The position numbers and the translations under genes are program-made. Below, piece after piece: positions 33,436 through 43,680 of a stretch of 64,000 bases of DNA. Source of the DNA: F22 sp963668535. Lineage in GTDB: Bacteria > Bacteroidota > Bacteroidia > Bacteroidales > Bacteroidaceae. The DNA lies in assembly GCA_963668535.1 (NCBI GenBank), contig OY764867.1:2356001-2420000 (forward strand), written 5' to 3'. How positions within the stretch are numbered: position 1 is the first letter of the stretch; each line of letters begins with the position of its first letter. The notes below the pieces were generated by a model that was given only the letters and a program-made list of their open reading frames with translations, searched no databases and was not told the DNA's origin.

Positions 33436-36400
33436 ATGAAAAACGATAGAACAATAAAAAATTATACTGTACAGATTTTAAGCAAGAATAACCCTATTGG
33501 TACTGGAGTTTTATTGCCCATTCAAGATAAAACAAAAGGTCAATATCTTATACTGACTGCGGCTCATTGTCTGTACAATAAAAACCAGACCAAAGAATTT
33601 GAAAGTTGGAAGGAGGATGTTGCAATAAAATACCCGAAGCTAGAAATAGAAGATTCTCCTATAAAGTGTTCTCAAAGATTAGTTGATTTGGATAATGATG
33701 TTGCTATACTTTTGGTCTCAATTGAATTGTCAGATAACAATCAGGAATTTTCTATTACTGATTGTTACTATAAGCACAATAACTACAGCACTATAGGTTA
33801 CCCACAGGCAACGCGACGTTGTGAGGAAGTACAGATATCACTGACATGGCAGCAAGACATGCAAGATACTGGTTTTCAGCTTGAGATGAAAAACCAGTAC
33901 ACTGCGTGCGGCTTGAAAGGATTATCTGGTGCAGGTGTGTTCCATGCTACCGATTATGAATTGTTTCTCGTAGGAATTGTAACACAAGTTCGTGAAGATG
34001 GCAGTATACTTTATTGTAAACCTATATCATTTTTCAATAGACTACTTCAACAGAATAACCTGACTATTATCCCTTTTGACTATTATGGTGGGCATGGTAT
34101 TTCGTCAAAGTTTATTACTAAAATAGTAGATAAAAGTGTTTCTAATTTAGGGCAAAGGTTTAACCCAACTATTAATTATAAAACAGACACTTCTAAACTT
34201 TTTGATGCTTTATCATATGGGGGTGATTTTGTAGAAAGTTTCATTTCTGAAATAAGTGCCTTGTTGAACACATGGTTCCGTCCAATATCAAAAGAATCTA
34301 AAGCTTATCATTTAGAAGAAAAATATCAAAGTTCTAGGGATAAGATTATTGAATTAGTGAACAAAGGACATTTTACATATATGAATCCTATTGACATTGA
34401 GCAAATAAGAAAAATTGCAGAATCATGCAATAATGATTTGTATAACTTCTGGTCAAAGTTAGATATTAGAGAATCTAAAGACGAAAAAAATGTTGTAGGT
34501 AATCGAATGAATTATATTGAATCTATATTGGAACTTATTTCTAACCAGAGATATTCGCTAGCAAACAACAAAGATATTATAATTATAGGTGAGGCAGGTA
34601 GTGGTAAGTCTCATCTTCTAGGAGATATAGCTAAATCTAGAGTTGATAATAATAAACCTGTGGTCTTTTTGATTGGTGGAAATTTTCAAAAACATGAAAC
34701 GATTGAAACCAATATTCTTAAAAATCTGGATTTAAGGTCTGACATAAGTTTTGACGATTTATTGAACGCACTAGAAGTTATTGCCGAACAGGTAGGTGAA
34801 AGAGTGCTATTTATGATAGATGCCATTAATGAAAGCAGAGGGAAAGATGTCTGGCGTAATTCTATTAATAGTTTTGTTGATAAGTTTAAAAATAGAGCAG
34901 GTGTATCGCTCGTTTTGAGTTTAAGAACGACTTATAAAGACGATATATTGCCTGAAGGGTTCGATAAGCTTGTTCCTATAGAACATCATGGTTTTAAAGG
35001 AAGTGAGTATGAGGCGCTTCATTTATTTAGTCAATTTTATAAAGTAAAAGTACCTGATTTTCCATTATTAGAAGAAGAGTATTCTAATCCCTTATTCTTA
35101 CATATGCTTTGTAAAGTTGTGCAAGAGAATGGAGGGGAGTTCCCAGTTGGTATTGATGGACTTAATAACTTGTTTGATAGTTATCTTAAGATATTGGATA
35201 AAGAACTTGCTGACAAGCATGATGAATATCGGAATCGCAAGATTGTTAGTAAATCAGCAAAACTTTTTGCTGATTCTGTTGTTGCTAATCATTGTGAATT
35301 TTTATCTGTAGACGAAGCATTTGATGTTTTTGAAAACAAGTTTACTCACTTCCCTAATTTAGTGACACACTTGATTGACTCTTGTTTCTTTATGCAAGAG
35401 AAAAAATATGGTGAGAATGGATATTACGATGCTGTTGTAGTCTCATTTCAGCGCCTTAGTGATTATTTTATTGCTGAATCCTTAATTGATGGAAAGCAAA
35501 CTTTCGAAGAATTGTTGGAATCTGTTAAAGAAGGTGGTGCCCTGCAAAAGATTTTTACTGATTATTACTGGTATAACAAAGGGGTGATTGAATGCCTTTT
35601 TTACATGTTTCCAGAAAGATTCGGAGTTGAACTTTTTGCCCTGTTAACCGAGACCAGAATAGATATCTTTGAAAGTGATTTATGTGAATTGTTTTTTGAA
35701 AGCTTGCCTTTTAGATCAAAAAAGTCTTTTAATAGAGAATTTATTGATAAATTGTTAAAAAACAGCAAGAGCGTTGATTTGGATTGGTGGTTTTTGTTTG
35801 TACTCAAAGCTTCATGTCTTCCTGAACATCCTTATAATTCAGACTATTTGTTTATATTTCTGTCGAGTTTTACTCTTCCTAAAAGAGATTCTTTTTGGCA
35901 GCATGTTTTAACTGTTGATACAGTAATGAATGCAAACTCGACCATTAATAAATTAATTAGATGGGGAATGGTGAGTAATATACATAACTCAACTCCCAAA
36001 ATCATAAGATTAGTAGCACAAACTTTGATATGGGTGCTGTGTGCTACCAATCCTAAATTGCGTGTGGAGGCATCAGTTGTACTGATAAGGTTACTTCATA
36101 ACGATATCCCTTTTGTTATTACACTACTTCAAAAGTATGAAAAAGTTGATGACCCATATTTGTATGAGATGCTTTATGCTGTAGCATATGGGTGTGTTTT
36201 AAAAAATAACACAGGATTGGGTGTCGGTGAATTAGCAAATAATGTATATAACAAAGTGTTTGCTAGTTCAGTGGTACCTAATATCGCAATACGAGATTAT
36301 GCTCGGAATATAGTAGAGTATGCCATTGCCAAGGGACAGTATTTTTTGAAAACTGTTAACAGCATTCGTCCACCCTACAAGTCAGTAATGCCTTGCCTAC

Positions 36401-37914
36401 CCTCAGAGGGCGATATTCAAAAATATAAATTTGAAAATGATTACGCAAGTTTCGAGAAACACGGCTTAAATAATGAAGTTTATTCTTCACTTATTGATGA
36501 ATATACTAGTTATGGTCATAAAGAGATTAAACCAGATGTTGAACGTTTTTGTTGTATTCCCGCAAAAGAACATAAGAAAATATTGAGATGGATTAATTCA
36601 AATAATCCATCTAGAAAGACATTTCTTGAATTGTATGACAACTGTATGTCGGCTAATCTTAACATCTTTGATGTTTGTGGGGAAGAGCGGCTTTTATGTT
36701 ATTGTGAAGATGAATATGATTGTGATTTTTTGATAAATTCTGTATTACCCTACATAAAGATGACCCAACAATACGATGGAGAGAAGATGGACTCTATGCC
36801 AGTTAGACGCTGGATGGTAAAAAGAGTTTTTGACTTGGGCTATTCAGTTGATTTACATGGAGGTTTTGATTGCTATTCGACAGGGAAAATCCGTCATGAT
36901 AGCATTCGTGAAAAGTATATCCGTATAGCATGGTTAGAAATATTGGCATATCTATCTGATAATTATCTGTGTGAAGATTTCTATGATAAATATGGATTCT
37001 CTCAAGGGCCATGGAACTTCTACGAACGTATTTTTGATGTAGGAGCTGTTGATTTGCTATGTGATAAGTTGCACAATCCAAGTACCGAGATTGAAGACTG
37101 GTTAATTGATAATGTTAATATTGAATGGAGTGACCCAGAGGATGGGTTATGGTCTCAAAAGGAAGAAGGCTATTCGTATTTAACTGATATGTTAGAGAAG
37201 ACTGATACCTTTGGTAAGTCTTGGCTATCATTAAGAAAAAATAATCATTGGAACGAGCCTGAGGCTTCACGACTTTGTTCTTCATCTTCTCGTAAAGAAG
37301 TGTGGCATTGGACGAATGCTTATATTGTAAAGAAAAAAGATAAGGTAGCAATGATAGATTTTCTAACAACTCATAAGTTTTCTAGTGACTCTAATCCTAA
37401 GCCACCTTATGAAAATACCTCATATGTGTTTTTTAGAGAAATGTTTTGTATGCCTATATATGATGAATATAGACGTGAAGAAAGGAGATACGATGCTACT
37501 GTATGGAAGAAACTAAAAGATTCAAAGTTAAAGGTAAAGCTTACTTCGGCTGTAGCAAATAGTAACTTTAGCTATGATCCAGAGCATTCTAATGTTACTT
37601 ACTGGATTCCTTCAAGAGAAATTTTTAAAGATTTGGAACTTGAATATGCTGCAAAAGATGGATATTATGTGAATAAGCAGGGCTCAGAAATTGCATTCTC
37701 AGTTGGCAACTCTAATTTGTTGATTGATAAAAGCGTTCTAATTGATTATTTGAATAGCAAAGGCTATGATATAGTTTGGGCGATGTATGGTGAGAGAAAT
37801 ATTATTTTAACTTCGGGCATTGGCCCTTCTCCTTTTTATAAGATACTTCGTGGTGTCTTTTATTTAAATGAAGAAAATAATATAACTGGTAATGTAAAAA
37901 CTTACGATAGATGA
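33436..37914 (+). CDS. Trypsin-like protease-STAND NTPase fusion, probable antiviral (Avs-like) sensor
   Basis: A protein of about 1492 residues starting at ATG 33436 (a TTG 15 bp earlier is less likely). The N-terminus is a trypsin-like protease with all three residues in place: His in LTAAHC (about 44), Asp in DLDNDVAILL (about 86), Ser in GLSGAGVF (about 164). A STAND-type NTPase follows: Walker A GEAGSGKS near 386, Walker B VLFMIDAINES near 462. The remaining 900 residues are helical, repeat-like and unassigned; in STAND proteins this part senses the trigger. The next gene overlaps by 4 bp and encodes an MBL-fold hydrolase. Protease, STAND and MBL together recall type 1 AVAST antiphage systems. 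Probably cytoplasmic; phage defence is inferred. Confidence 0.75.
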   Translation: MKNDRTIKNYTVQILSKNNPIGTGVLLPIQDKTKGQYLILTAAHCLYNKNQTKEFESWKEDVAIKYPKLEIEDSPIKCSQRLVDLDNDVAILLVSIELSDNNQEFSITDCYYKHNNYSTIGYPQATRRCEEVQISLTWQQDMQDTGFQLEMKNQYTACGLKGLSGAGVFHATDYELFLVGIVTQVREDGSILYCKPISFFNRLLQQNNLTIIPFDYYGGHGISSKFITKIVDKSVSNLGQRFNPTINYKTDTSKLFDALSYGGDFVESFISEISALLNTWFRPISKESKAYHLEEKYQSSRDKIIELVNKGHFTYMNPIDIEQIRKIAESCNNDLYNFWSKLDIRESKDEKNVVGNRMNYIESILELISNQRYSLANNKDIIIIGEAGSGKSHLLGDIAKSRVDNNKPVVFLIGGNFQKHETIETNILKNLDLRSDISFDDLLNALEVIAEQVGERVLFMIDAINESRGKDVWRNSINSFVDKFKNRAGVSLVLSLRTTYKDDILPEGFDKLVPIEHHGFKGSEYEALHLFSQFYKVKVPDFPLLEEEYSNPLFLHMLCKVVQENGGEFPVGIDGLNNLFDSYLKILDKELADKHDEYRNRKIVSKSAKLFADSVVANHCEFLSVDEAFDVFENKFTHFPNLVTHLIDSCFFMQEKKYGENGYYDAVVVSFQRLSDYFIAESLIDGKQTFEELLESVKEGGALQKIFTDYYWYNKGVIECLFYMFPERFGVELFALLTETRIDIFESDLCELFFESLPFRSKKSFNREFIDKLLKNSKSVDLDWWFLFVLKASCLPEHPYNSDYLFIFLSSFTLPKRDSFWQHVLTVDTVMNANSTINKLIRWGMVSNIHNSTPKIIRLVAQTLIWVLCATNPKLRVEASVVLIRLLHNDIPFVITLLQKYEKVDDPYLYEMLYAVAYGCVLKNNTGLGVGELANNVYNKVFASSVVPNIAIRDYARNIVEYAIAKGQYFLKTVNSIRPPYKSVMPCLPSEGDIQKYKFENDYASFEKHGLNNEVYSSLIDEYTSYGHKEIKPDVERFCCIPAKEHKKILRWINSNNPSRKTFLELYDNCMSANLNIFDVCGEERLLCYCEDEYDCDFLINSVLPYIKMTQQYDGEKMDSMPVRRWMVKRVFDLGYSVDLHGGFDCYSTGKIRHDSIREKYIRIAWLEILAYLSDNYLCEDFYDKYGFSQGPWNFYERIFDVGAVDLLCDKLHNPSTEIEDWLIDNVNIEWSDPEDGLWSQKEEGYSYLTDMLEKTDTFGKSWLSLRKNNHWNEPEASRLCSSSSRKEVWHWTNAYIVKKKDKVAMIDFLTTHKFSSDSNPKPPYENTSYVFFREMFCMPIYDEYRREERRYDATVWKKLKDSKLKVKLTSAVANSNFSYDPEHSNVTYWIPSREIFKDLELEYAAKDGYYVNKQGSEIAFSVGNSNLLIDKSVLIDYLNSKGYDIVWAMYGERNIILTSGIGPSPFYKILRGVFYLNEENNITGNVKTYDR

Positions 37915-38978
37915 TAAAACTCAGTTGTAATAAAGTAACATATGGTGACTCTTTTATTATTCAGTATGGAGATAAAGGAGATAAGTATATTTTTTTGGAT
38001 GGGGGATTTGGAAAGAATTATAAGAATCAATTAAGGAGAATAATTGACAAAATGGCCTCTGATGGTTATGGTATAGATTTTTGGTTTTTGTCACATGTAC
38101 ACAATGATCATATCCAAGCTCCCAAAGAATACATAAGAGATATAGAAAGAGGGTATTTAGATGACATTGTATCTAAGTGGATTTATAATCCATTACAGCC
38201 AAATGTTGAAGTCTATGAATATAATCATAGTAATAATAGTGTAGATGTTGGTTTTGATCAGTTTGATGAAATTGAGGCATATGTACGTAAAGTTGCTAGC
38301 GCTTGTCAGGATATAATCTCAGGATATAGTATTGTTGATGATGAACTTGTGATAAATATCTTATCCCCAATTTCTTCTAAGCTTCAGATAGTTCGTGATA
38401 AATACAAAGAAAATGGTGAGCTAGATTTAGAGGAAAATGATCAGTTTAAACAAGATGTTTCTGGAGCGCAGTTCGATTATGATATATGTTTGGATGAGTT
38501 TGACACCACCAAGTCTTATTCAGATGATAGCTTGGAAAATCAAGCATGTATATCTGCTATATTCCAGAGTGGTAGTGCTTCTGTCTTGTGGTGTGCTGAT
38601 GCGAACTCAGATACAATTGCCAACTCTTTGAAGAATATGGGATATTCGTCTGATAATCCTTTGAACTGTTCCTGTTTTATCGTAGGGCATCATGGGAGTC
38701 GGTATGGAAATTTGAGTAGCTTGATAGAGCTTGTTAAATGTACTTATTTTGTTGTAAGTGCTGATGGGAGTAATAGTTATGCTCTCCCTACTAAGGAGGT
38801 CATGGCACGAATTTTACGGTCTCCCAATAGGAATGAGAAAAAAATTCATATTCATTTTTGTGGTGAATCATATAATTTGGAGCACATGTTTGATGTAGAT
38901 AGTGATGATGTTTATGAAGAATATAATTTTGAAGTAAGCTTTCAAGTGGAGAAGGAGTATTCTATATCCTTTACATAG
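37911..38978 (+). CDS. Metallo-beta-lactamase-fold hydrolase, partner of the protease-STAND protein
   Basis: A 355-residue MBL/ComEC-type hydrolase. The H-x-H-x-D-H zinc motif is SHVHNDHIQ near residue 60; later ligands fit VLWCADANSD near 226 and IVGHHGSRYGN near 255. It overlaps the end of the STAND gene (ATGA at 37911), so the two are translated as a unit. The MBL protein of a protease-STAND-MBL system may be a nuclease or phosphodiesterase effector or a regulator. A run of acidic residues near 130-200 interrupts the fold and is unassigned. Confidence 0.8.
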   Translation: MIKLSCNKVTYGDSFIIQYGDKGDKYIFLDGGFGKNYKNQLRRIIDKMASDGYGIDFWFLSHVHNDHIQAPKEYIRDIERGYLDDIVSKWIYNPLQPNVEVYEYNHSNNSVDVGFDQFDEIEAYVRKVASACQDIISGYSIVDDELVINILSPISSKLQIVRDKYKENGELDLEENDQFKQDVSGAQFDYDICLDEFDTTKSYSDDSLENQACISAIFQSGSASVLWCADANSDTIANSLKNMGYSSDNPLNCSCFIVGHHGSRYGNLSSLIELVKCTYFVVSADGSNSYALPTKEVMARILRSPNRNEKKIHIHFCGESYNLEHMFDVDSDDVYEEYNFEVSFQVEKEYSISFT

Positions 38979-39167
38979 TATAGTTGAATTCTTTCTTGAT
39001 TATTTATGAGTGTGCAAGTGATTATATATAGAATGTTTTAATTACCTTTGTGATTATATGGATTTAGAGCTTAAGCTGAATAATTCTCTGTAATAGTTTC
39101 TGAGAAGTAATTTTGTGCGATAAGTTTTTGATTACATATTTAACTACAACCTTTAAATATAGTAGAT

Positions 39168-41054
39168 ATGGAAATAGACATACCTCATGCAATTAATAGT
39201 TTCTTTAGTACTTCAAGTTATGATATGATTTATTATGAAGCCGTGGCTAATGCTATAGATGCAGGGGCTACGGAAGTTGAAATACAGGTTGTAATTAATG
39301 AAAAAAATAGCAAAATCCCCTCGAAGGTTATCATAAAAGACAATGGATTTGGATTTACTAAAGATGGACTTGAGCGGTTTTGCAAGCTTTTGTCTCCTGG
39401 TGATAAAGCACATAAGGGATTAGGACGTTTGGTTTATTTGAAATATTTCAAGAATGTTGATATTGAGTCTAAATCTGAGAGTGGTTACTTGAATTTTTTA
39501 TATCATCGTAATTTTGGAGAAGATGATGCATACCCGTCTCATAAAAACTCAGATAGCAGAGATTATGGTACCTCTATAACCATGAGGCAATTTGATAGTC
39601 AACGTTTGAGAACAAACGAATTTCTTAATCCTATTCAAATTAGAGATAGGATTGTTAGAAAGCTCTATCCACAGATATATAATCTTAAGAGCAGAGATGG
39701 GTTTACACTTAGTGTTTCTAGAGTTATTGCAGATCATTCTATACCGAATAATGATATGGCGACAAAATCTGCACTATTTACGACGGATGATCTTGATAAT
39801 TTAAAAATACTTATGCCTAATACAGTACAGACAGATTTTTTTAGTATATGTGCTATCCATTATCAAATAAAGAAGGTGGAAGAAAAAAATCCTCTTGTCT
39901 TAGTTGCAGTAAATGTTGATGGGAGGGCTTATGAATTAGATTTTGTTCACAGAGATTTACTTCCTGATGGTTACAAGATAGTTGTGATGGTTCATTCAAA
40001 ATCTCTAGAGGGACAAGTAGATCCTTCGCGAAGAATGCTTGCACTAAATTCACAGGAATACAAGTCTATAAAAAACGTTTTGCCGAAAGAAATAACAAAA
40101 TTATTAAGAGATAACTTACCAGAAGTAGCATCTCAATATAAAGAAGAACAAAGTAAATTTATAGACTTATTACCCCATTTGTTGTCATATGTAAATAATG
40201 ATGAGATGGGAATACAAAAACATGAAACTAACATAAAATCTGCACAAGAACGCTTTGAACAAGCTAAACGTGAAGTTTATCTTGCAGAGCATTTCGATGA
40301 TGATTCATTTAAGAAAGCAATGTGTGTTTCAAGCAATGCGCTTGCTGAATACTTTGTATTTAGAAAGCTAATAATTGATAAGCTTGACTCCTTAAATAAA
40401 AATAACTCAGAGGATGATGTACACAATTTAATTTGTCCGATGAGAAAAATTTTTAATGAGAGTGAGCAAAGCGAACTATGGTATACAAATAACTCATGGA
40501 TTTTGGATGATAAGTTTATGTCTTATACCACCCTATTAAGTGATAAATCAATTCATAAATTGATTGAAATTGTTACCACAGAGGATGAAAAAAAAGAAGA
40601 ATTGAGACCTGATTTGGCTTTTGTTTTTTCTAAGGATCCAAACACTGAAACAGCTGTTGATGTTGTAATTGTAGAATTGAAAAAGAGAGATGCTGGTATA
40701 GTTGAGAATACACGAATGTTGGAGCAGCTTTCTGAAAGAGCATATATGTTAATGGATTATTATGGGCCAGGTAAAATTCAAAGAATATGGTATTACGGTA
40801 TTTGTGATATTGATATTAAGATGAAACGTAAGCTGATTGAACGCAAGTATAATTCAATTCATTCTAATGGGATTGTGTATTGTAGTGATGTTCCTTTACC
40901 TGATATGGATCCTGAAACAGGAAAAGTGCGAGGAACTGAGTTTATGAGTACTTGTATCATGGACTTTAAGGCTTTAATAGAGGATGCTAGAGATAGAAAT
41001 GAAGTTTTCTTACAGTTTATAAGAGATAGGTTCAAAAAATCTCTGGAAGGCTAG
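39168..41054 (+). CDS. GHKL ATPase fused to a PD-(D/E)xK-like nuclease domain
   Basis: A 628-residue protein. The N-terminal Hsp90/MutL/MORC-type ATPase has the N-box EAVANAIDAGAT (residues 24-35), the D-x-G-x-G box KDNGFGF near 58, and a GLGRLVYLKYF lid near 86. The C-terminal part has DLAFVFS...VDVVIVELKKRD (about 483-507), the D-(x)n-E-x-K core of a restriction-type nuclease. GHKL ATPases of MORC/MutL type joined to nucleases are known from prokaryotic restriction-like defence genes. It stands alone on the plus strand after the STAND-MBL pair, with a -7 box TACCTTTG at 39043-39050. Function inferred. Confidence 0.75.
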   Translation: MEIDIPHAINSFFSTSSYDMIYYEAVANAIDAGATEVEIQVVINEKNSKIPSKVIIKDNGFGFTKDGLERFCKLLSPGDKAHKGLGRLVYLKYFKNVDIESKSESGYLNFLYHRNFGEDDAYPSHKNSDSRDYGTSITMRQFDSQRLRTNEFLNPIQIRDRIVRKLYPQIYNLKSRDGFTLSVSRVIADHSIPNNDMATKSALFTTDDLDNLKILMPNTVQTDFFSICAIHYQIKKVEEKNPLVLVAVNVDGRAYELDFVHRDLLPDGYKIVVMVHSKSLEGQVDPSRRMLALNSQEYKSIKNVLPKEITKLLRDNLPEVASQYKEEQSKFIDLLPHLLSYVNNDEMGIQKHETNIKSAQERFEQAKREVYLAEHFDDDSFKKAMCVSSNALAEYFVFRKLIIDKLDSLNKNNSEDDVHNLICPMRKIFNESEQSELWYTNNSWILDDKFMSYTTLLSDKSIHKLIEIVTTEDEKKEELRPDLAFVFSKDPNTETAVDVVIVELKKRDAGIVENTRMLEQLSERAYMLMDYYGPGKIQRIWYYGICDIDIKMKRKLIERKYNSIHSNGIVYCSDVPLPDMDPETGKVRGTEFMSTCIMDFKALIEDARDRNEVFLQFIRDRFKKSLEG

Positions 41055-41152
41055 CTTAGAGACTCTACAGTCTCGCCAGTACTTTCTTTCGTGAAGTGTG
41101 CTGAAATAAAAGTAGTAAAAAGCCGTTTTTACAACTTTTGATTTTTATAGAG

Positions 41153-41190
41153 AACAGAATCCACTGCTAACACAAAGTATTCTGTTTTAA
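41153..41190. terminator. Bidirectional terminator between the GHKL and PIN genes
   Basis: AACAGAAT (41153-41160) pairs with ATTCTGTT (41179-41186), with T/A-rich sequence on both sides, between convergent genes. Confidence 0.6.
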
Positions 41191-42237
41191 TTAATTGTAG
41201 TAGTCAATTGTTAATTCTATTGGTTTGTCATTATTGACCGATTTTATTTCTAATTCGTAAAATGATTCATCTTCTAAATCAAACTCAATAGATAATAAAA
41301 CATCAACTGATTCATCAAAATCATGTTTAGTCGTTACTTCTTCAAGAAAAAAATAGACCTTATCTTCATTATCCCATGCCGCATTTTCGTAATCAGGATA
41401 TGTAATATCTGCTGCCATATCTATATGAATACTAAGTGTTATTTCGGCAGATATATTATTAATATATGTTATTGTTTTACTGAGTAACTTCAATTCTCGT
41501 ACTGAATAGTTTGTTATTTCAGAATCACCATAATCAGTATTTTCAAAATATACATTCTTCGCGAGATATTTCTTTATTTGAGCTAAAATTTTGGCTTCAT
41601 TTGCTTCAATCAAATTGGTAATAAAACAAATAACATCGTCTTTTTGTTTTTCTTTTACAATGTCATTAAATATCAAATCTATATTATTTGATATTTTAAA
41701 ATTTGCAGGTTTATAGCACCCCCAATCACTGTCATTACTTATGGCTGTTATTTTAATTTTATTCTTTTTGCAGTACTTTTCTATTGAAGAAATAATAAAA
41801 GCATCAGGAAATTCACTTTTCTTATCTCCTTCCTTAAATGGTGGATTTTCTCCAAAATAATCGGCAATTATTTTAGCAAAATCAATATCATCATAAGGAA
41901 TGATTATAAATGGAGTTTCAGTGATTATTTTATCAAAGTTGGAACAGAGCCTTTTTGTTTCTTTCATGAAATAACCTTTGTCTTTTAATTTTCTGATAGT
42001 GTCTGAATGTGATGTATTTCCTAAAATATAAGAATCGGGATTGTTGAAAAGTTTGATGCTATGACTTTTCGCTATAGCCATTTTCTTTGAAATTCGGCTT
42101 TTGACTTCTTTAATCACAATTTCATTAGTATATAACTTAATATATCCGTCCTTTACATATTGATATAATCTAGCTAATTTGCCTTTGAAAAAATTATTTT
42201 CTTCAAAAAAATTTGTGTCTATAAAAAGATGTTTCAT
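41191..42237 (-). CDS. PIN-domain ribonuclease-like protein (DUF4935 type)
   Basis: A 348-residue protein. The N-terminus FIDTNFFEENNFFKG carries the first PIN acidic residue; TNEIVIKEVKSRI follows; FPDAFIISSIEKYCK near 150 and ISNDSDWGCY near 172 supply the later conserved acids. PIN domains cut RNA. The C-terminal 150 residues form a beta-rich acidic region of unknown role. Its ATG overlaps the stop of the HNH gene by 4 bp, so the two are made together. The role, defence or toxin, is inferred from context. Confidence 0.7.
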   Translation of the reverse strand: MKHLFIDTNFFEENNFFKGKLARLYQYVKDGYIKLYTNEIVIKEVKSRISKKMAIAKSHSIKLFNNPDSYILGNTSHSDTIRKLKDKGYFMKETKRLCSNFDKIITETPFIIIPYDDIDFAKIIADYFGENPPFKEGDKKSEFPDAFIISSIEKYCKKNKIKITAISNDSDWGCYKPANFKISNNIDLIFNDIVKEKQKDDVICFITNLIEANEAKILAQIKKYLAKNVYFENTDYGDSEITNYSVRELKLLSKTITYINNISAEITLSIHIDMAADITYPDYENAAWDNEDKVYFFLEEVTTKHDFDESVDVLLSIEFDLEDESFYELEIKSVNNDKPIELTIDYYN

Positions 42238-43121
42238 TTGCTTGTTTTTTTATTTTTTATCTTCTCAAGATATTCTTTCCTAACAGCAAAAACTAGTGCA
42301 GTGTGTTCTCTATTATAGTTCAAGTACGCAACAAAAATATTTTCATCTTTTTGAGGGAGTAAATCTTTTTTTGTTGGGTTAGATATATTTAGTCTAAATG
42401 GCTGAATTACATAGGATAAAATGTCAGGATGCCCTGAATATTTCTCAGTAAATAAATTTTTTAAATACCCTAATATACCTAAAGTTCTATCCGACCAATC
42501 GTTTTCGTCTATGTTTACAAATAGTTCGTAGTTACCAGGCAGTACAGTTTTATATTGATGATAAAATAAACCTTTAAAATTTTTCTTATGGAAGTCTTCT
42601 ATAGTGCTTTGACCAAATAACACACCACTTACCTTCCCTGTATCATCTATAAATAGTCGCTGTTTTTTTGATTGACCTCTGTTGCAAGATTTTGCTGCTT
42701 TTTCTGTAATTTTTTGATTTTCTTTTCGTTCTGCAATTACACCAATCATATTACGAAATTCTTCATCTGTCGGACTGTATTTACCATTACATTCAGAACA
42801 AGCAGGAACGGTGATACGATTTACTTTATATTTTTCATCATATCCTTCAAATAAATTTTTTGCTGGAATATGTTCTTTCGTAATGTCTTTTGCGTCAAAT
42901 ACCTTTCGACAATTGTAACATACTTGAATTTTTTGATGTCCTCTTTGTGCTACGGTTAATTTGGTGTTAGTAAAATCATTCTTAGGCTTGCTTATTTTTC
43001 TTTTTCTTGATATTGGTTTATAGATATATTTTCGTCTTGCTTTTTTCTTTTTACTTCGGTTTACACTATGATATTTATTAAATATTCTCCTTTTCCTCTT
43101 ATTCTTATCTTTCTTTTTCAT
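42234..43121 (-). CDS. HNH-type endonuclease, partner of the PIN protein
   Basis: A 295-residue protein. The first 60 residues are extremely Lys/Arg-rich, as for nucleic-acid binding. A zinc-ribbon HNH core follows: CYNCRKVF (68-71), ITKEHIPAKNLF near 85, PACSECNGKYSP near 107. The C-terminal half (about 160-290) is unassigned. It is followed with a 4-bp overlap by the PIN gene and preceded within 12 bp by a lipoprotein gene. I know of no described system with exactly this HNH-PIN pair. Confidence 0.7.
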   Translation of the reverse strand: MKKKDKNKRKRRIFNKYHSVNRSKKKKARRKYIYKPISRKRKISKPKNDFTNTKLTVAQRGHQKIQVCYNCRKVFDAKDITKEHIPAKNLFEGYDEKYKVNRITVPACSECNGKYSPTDEEFRNMIGVIAERKENQKITEKAAKSCNRGQSKKQRLFIDDTGKVSGVLFGQSTIEDFHKKNFKGLFYHQYKTVLPGNYELFVNIDENDWSDRTLGILGYLKNLFTEKYSGHPDILSYVIQPFRLNISNPTKKDLLPQKDENIFVAYLNYNREHTALVFAVRKEYLEKIKNKKTSK

Positions 43122-43133
43122 ATTATTATTTTT

Positions 43134-43580
43134 TTACTCTATAGTCCTTTTTATCGCCTCACCAGAAATAATCACACTAGTCACCTTAGAAGTTTTTGGT
43201 ATATACAAATACTGCATCCTAATATTGATAACCCCATTGGCGTTAATAGAGTGTAAGTATTGAGCTAGCGTCTGTTGAGCATCTTCAGCGTTAGCTGATT
43301 TGTATTTTCGATTACTAACGGTTGGCTGGTTGGAGGAGTACACACCATCTTCTCCGCGGTCTCTTCTTTTAAGGTCATTTTTAGTCATGTAGCCTGATTC
43401 ACACACAAGGGTAAACGTGCCCAGAGATTCATACTCGTATGCAACAGATGGGCTAGCAGTGACTTGAATCCCTTCATCACTAAGAGGTTTGTATGACATG
43501 TAATAGAATCGATTTTCCAGTACGGGTGCACAACTTGAGACAAATAGCATTGCTAAGGATAATAGAATGATTTTTTTCAT
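43134..43580 (-). CDS. Small lipoprotein upstream of the HNH-PIN pair
   Basis: A 148-residue protein. Signal KKIILLSLAMLFVSSC with lipobox VSSC (Cys near 17), then a small domain ending in a strand-rich region (GVINIRMQYLYIP, VTSVIISGEAIKR). The HNH gene starts 12 bp after its stop codon, so they may share a transcript, from a -7 box TATATTTG at 43649-43642. It may equally be an unrelated resident gene. Family unknown. Confidence 0.6.
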   Translation of the reverse strand: MKKIILLSLAMLFVSSCAPVLENRFYYMSYKPLSDEGIQVTASPSVAYEYESLGTFTLVCESGYMTKNDLKRRDRGEDGVYSSNQPTVSNRKYKSANAEDAQQTLAQYLHSINANGVINIRMQYLYIPKTSKVTSVIISGEAIKRTIE

Positions 43581-43680
43581 AATGAATAAATGAAATTAAT
43601 GAGTTTATAATTGAATAAAGTTTTTATTCGATTATATTATGCAAATATAATAAATTCTTGTCGATATATTGTGTTTGGTC

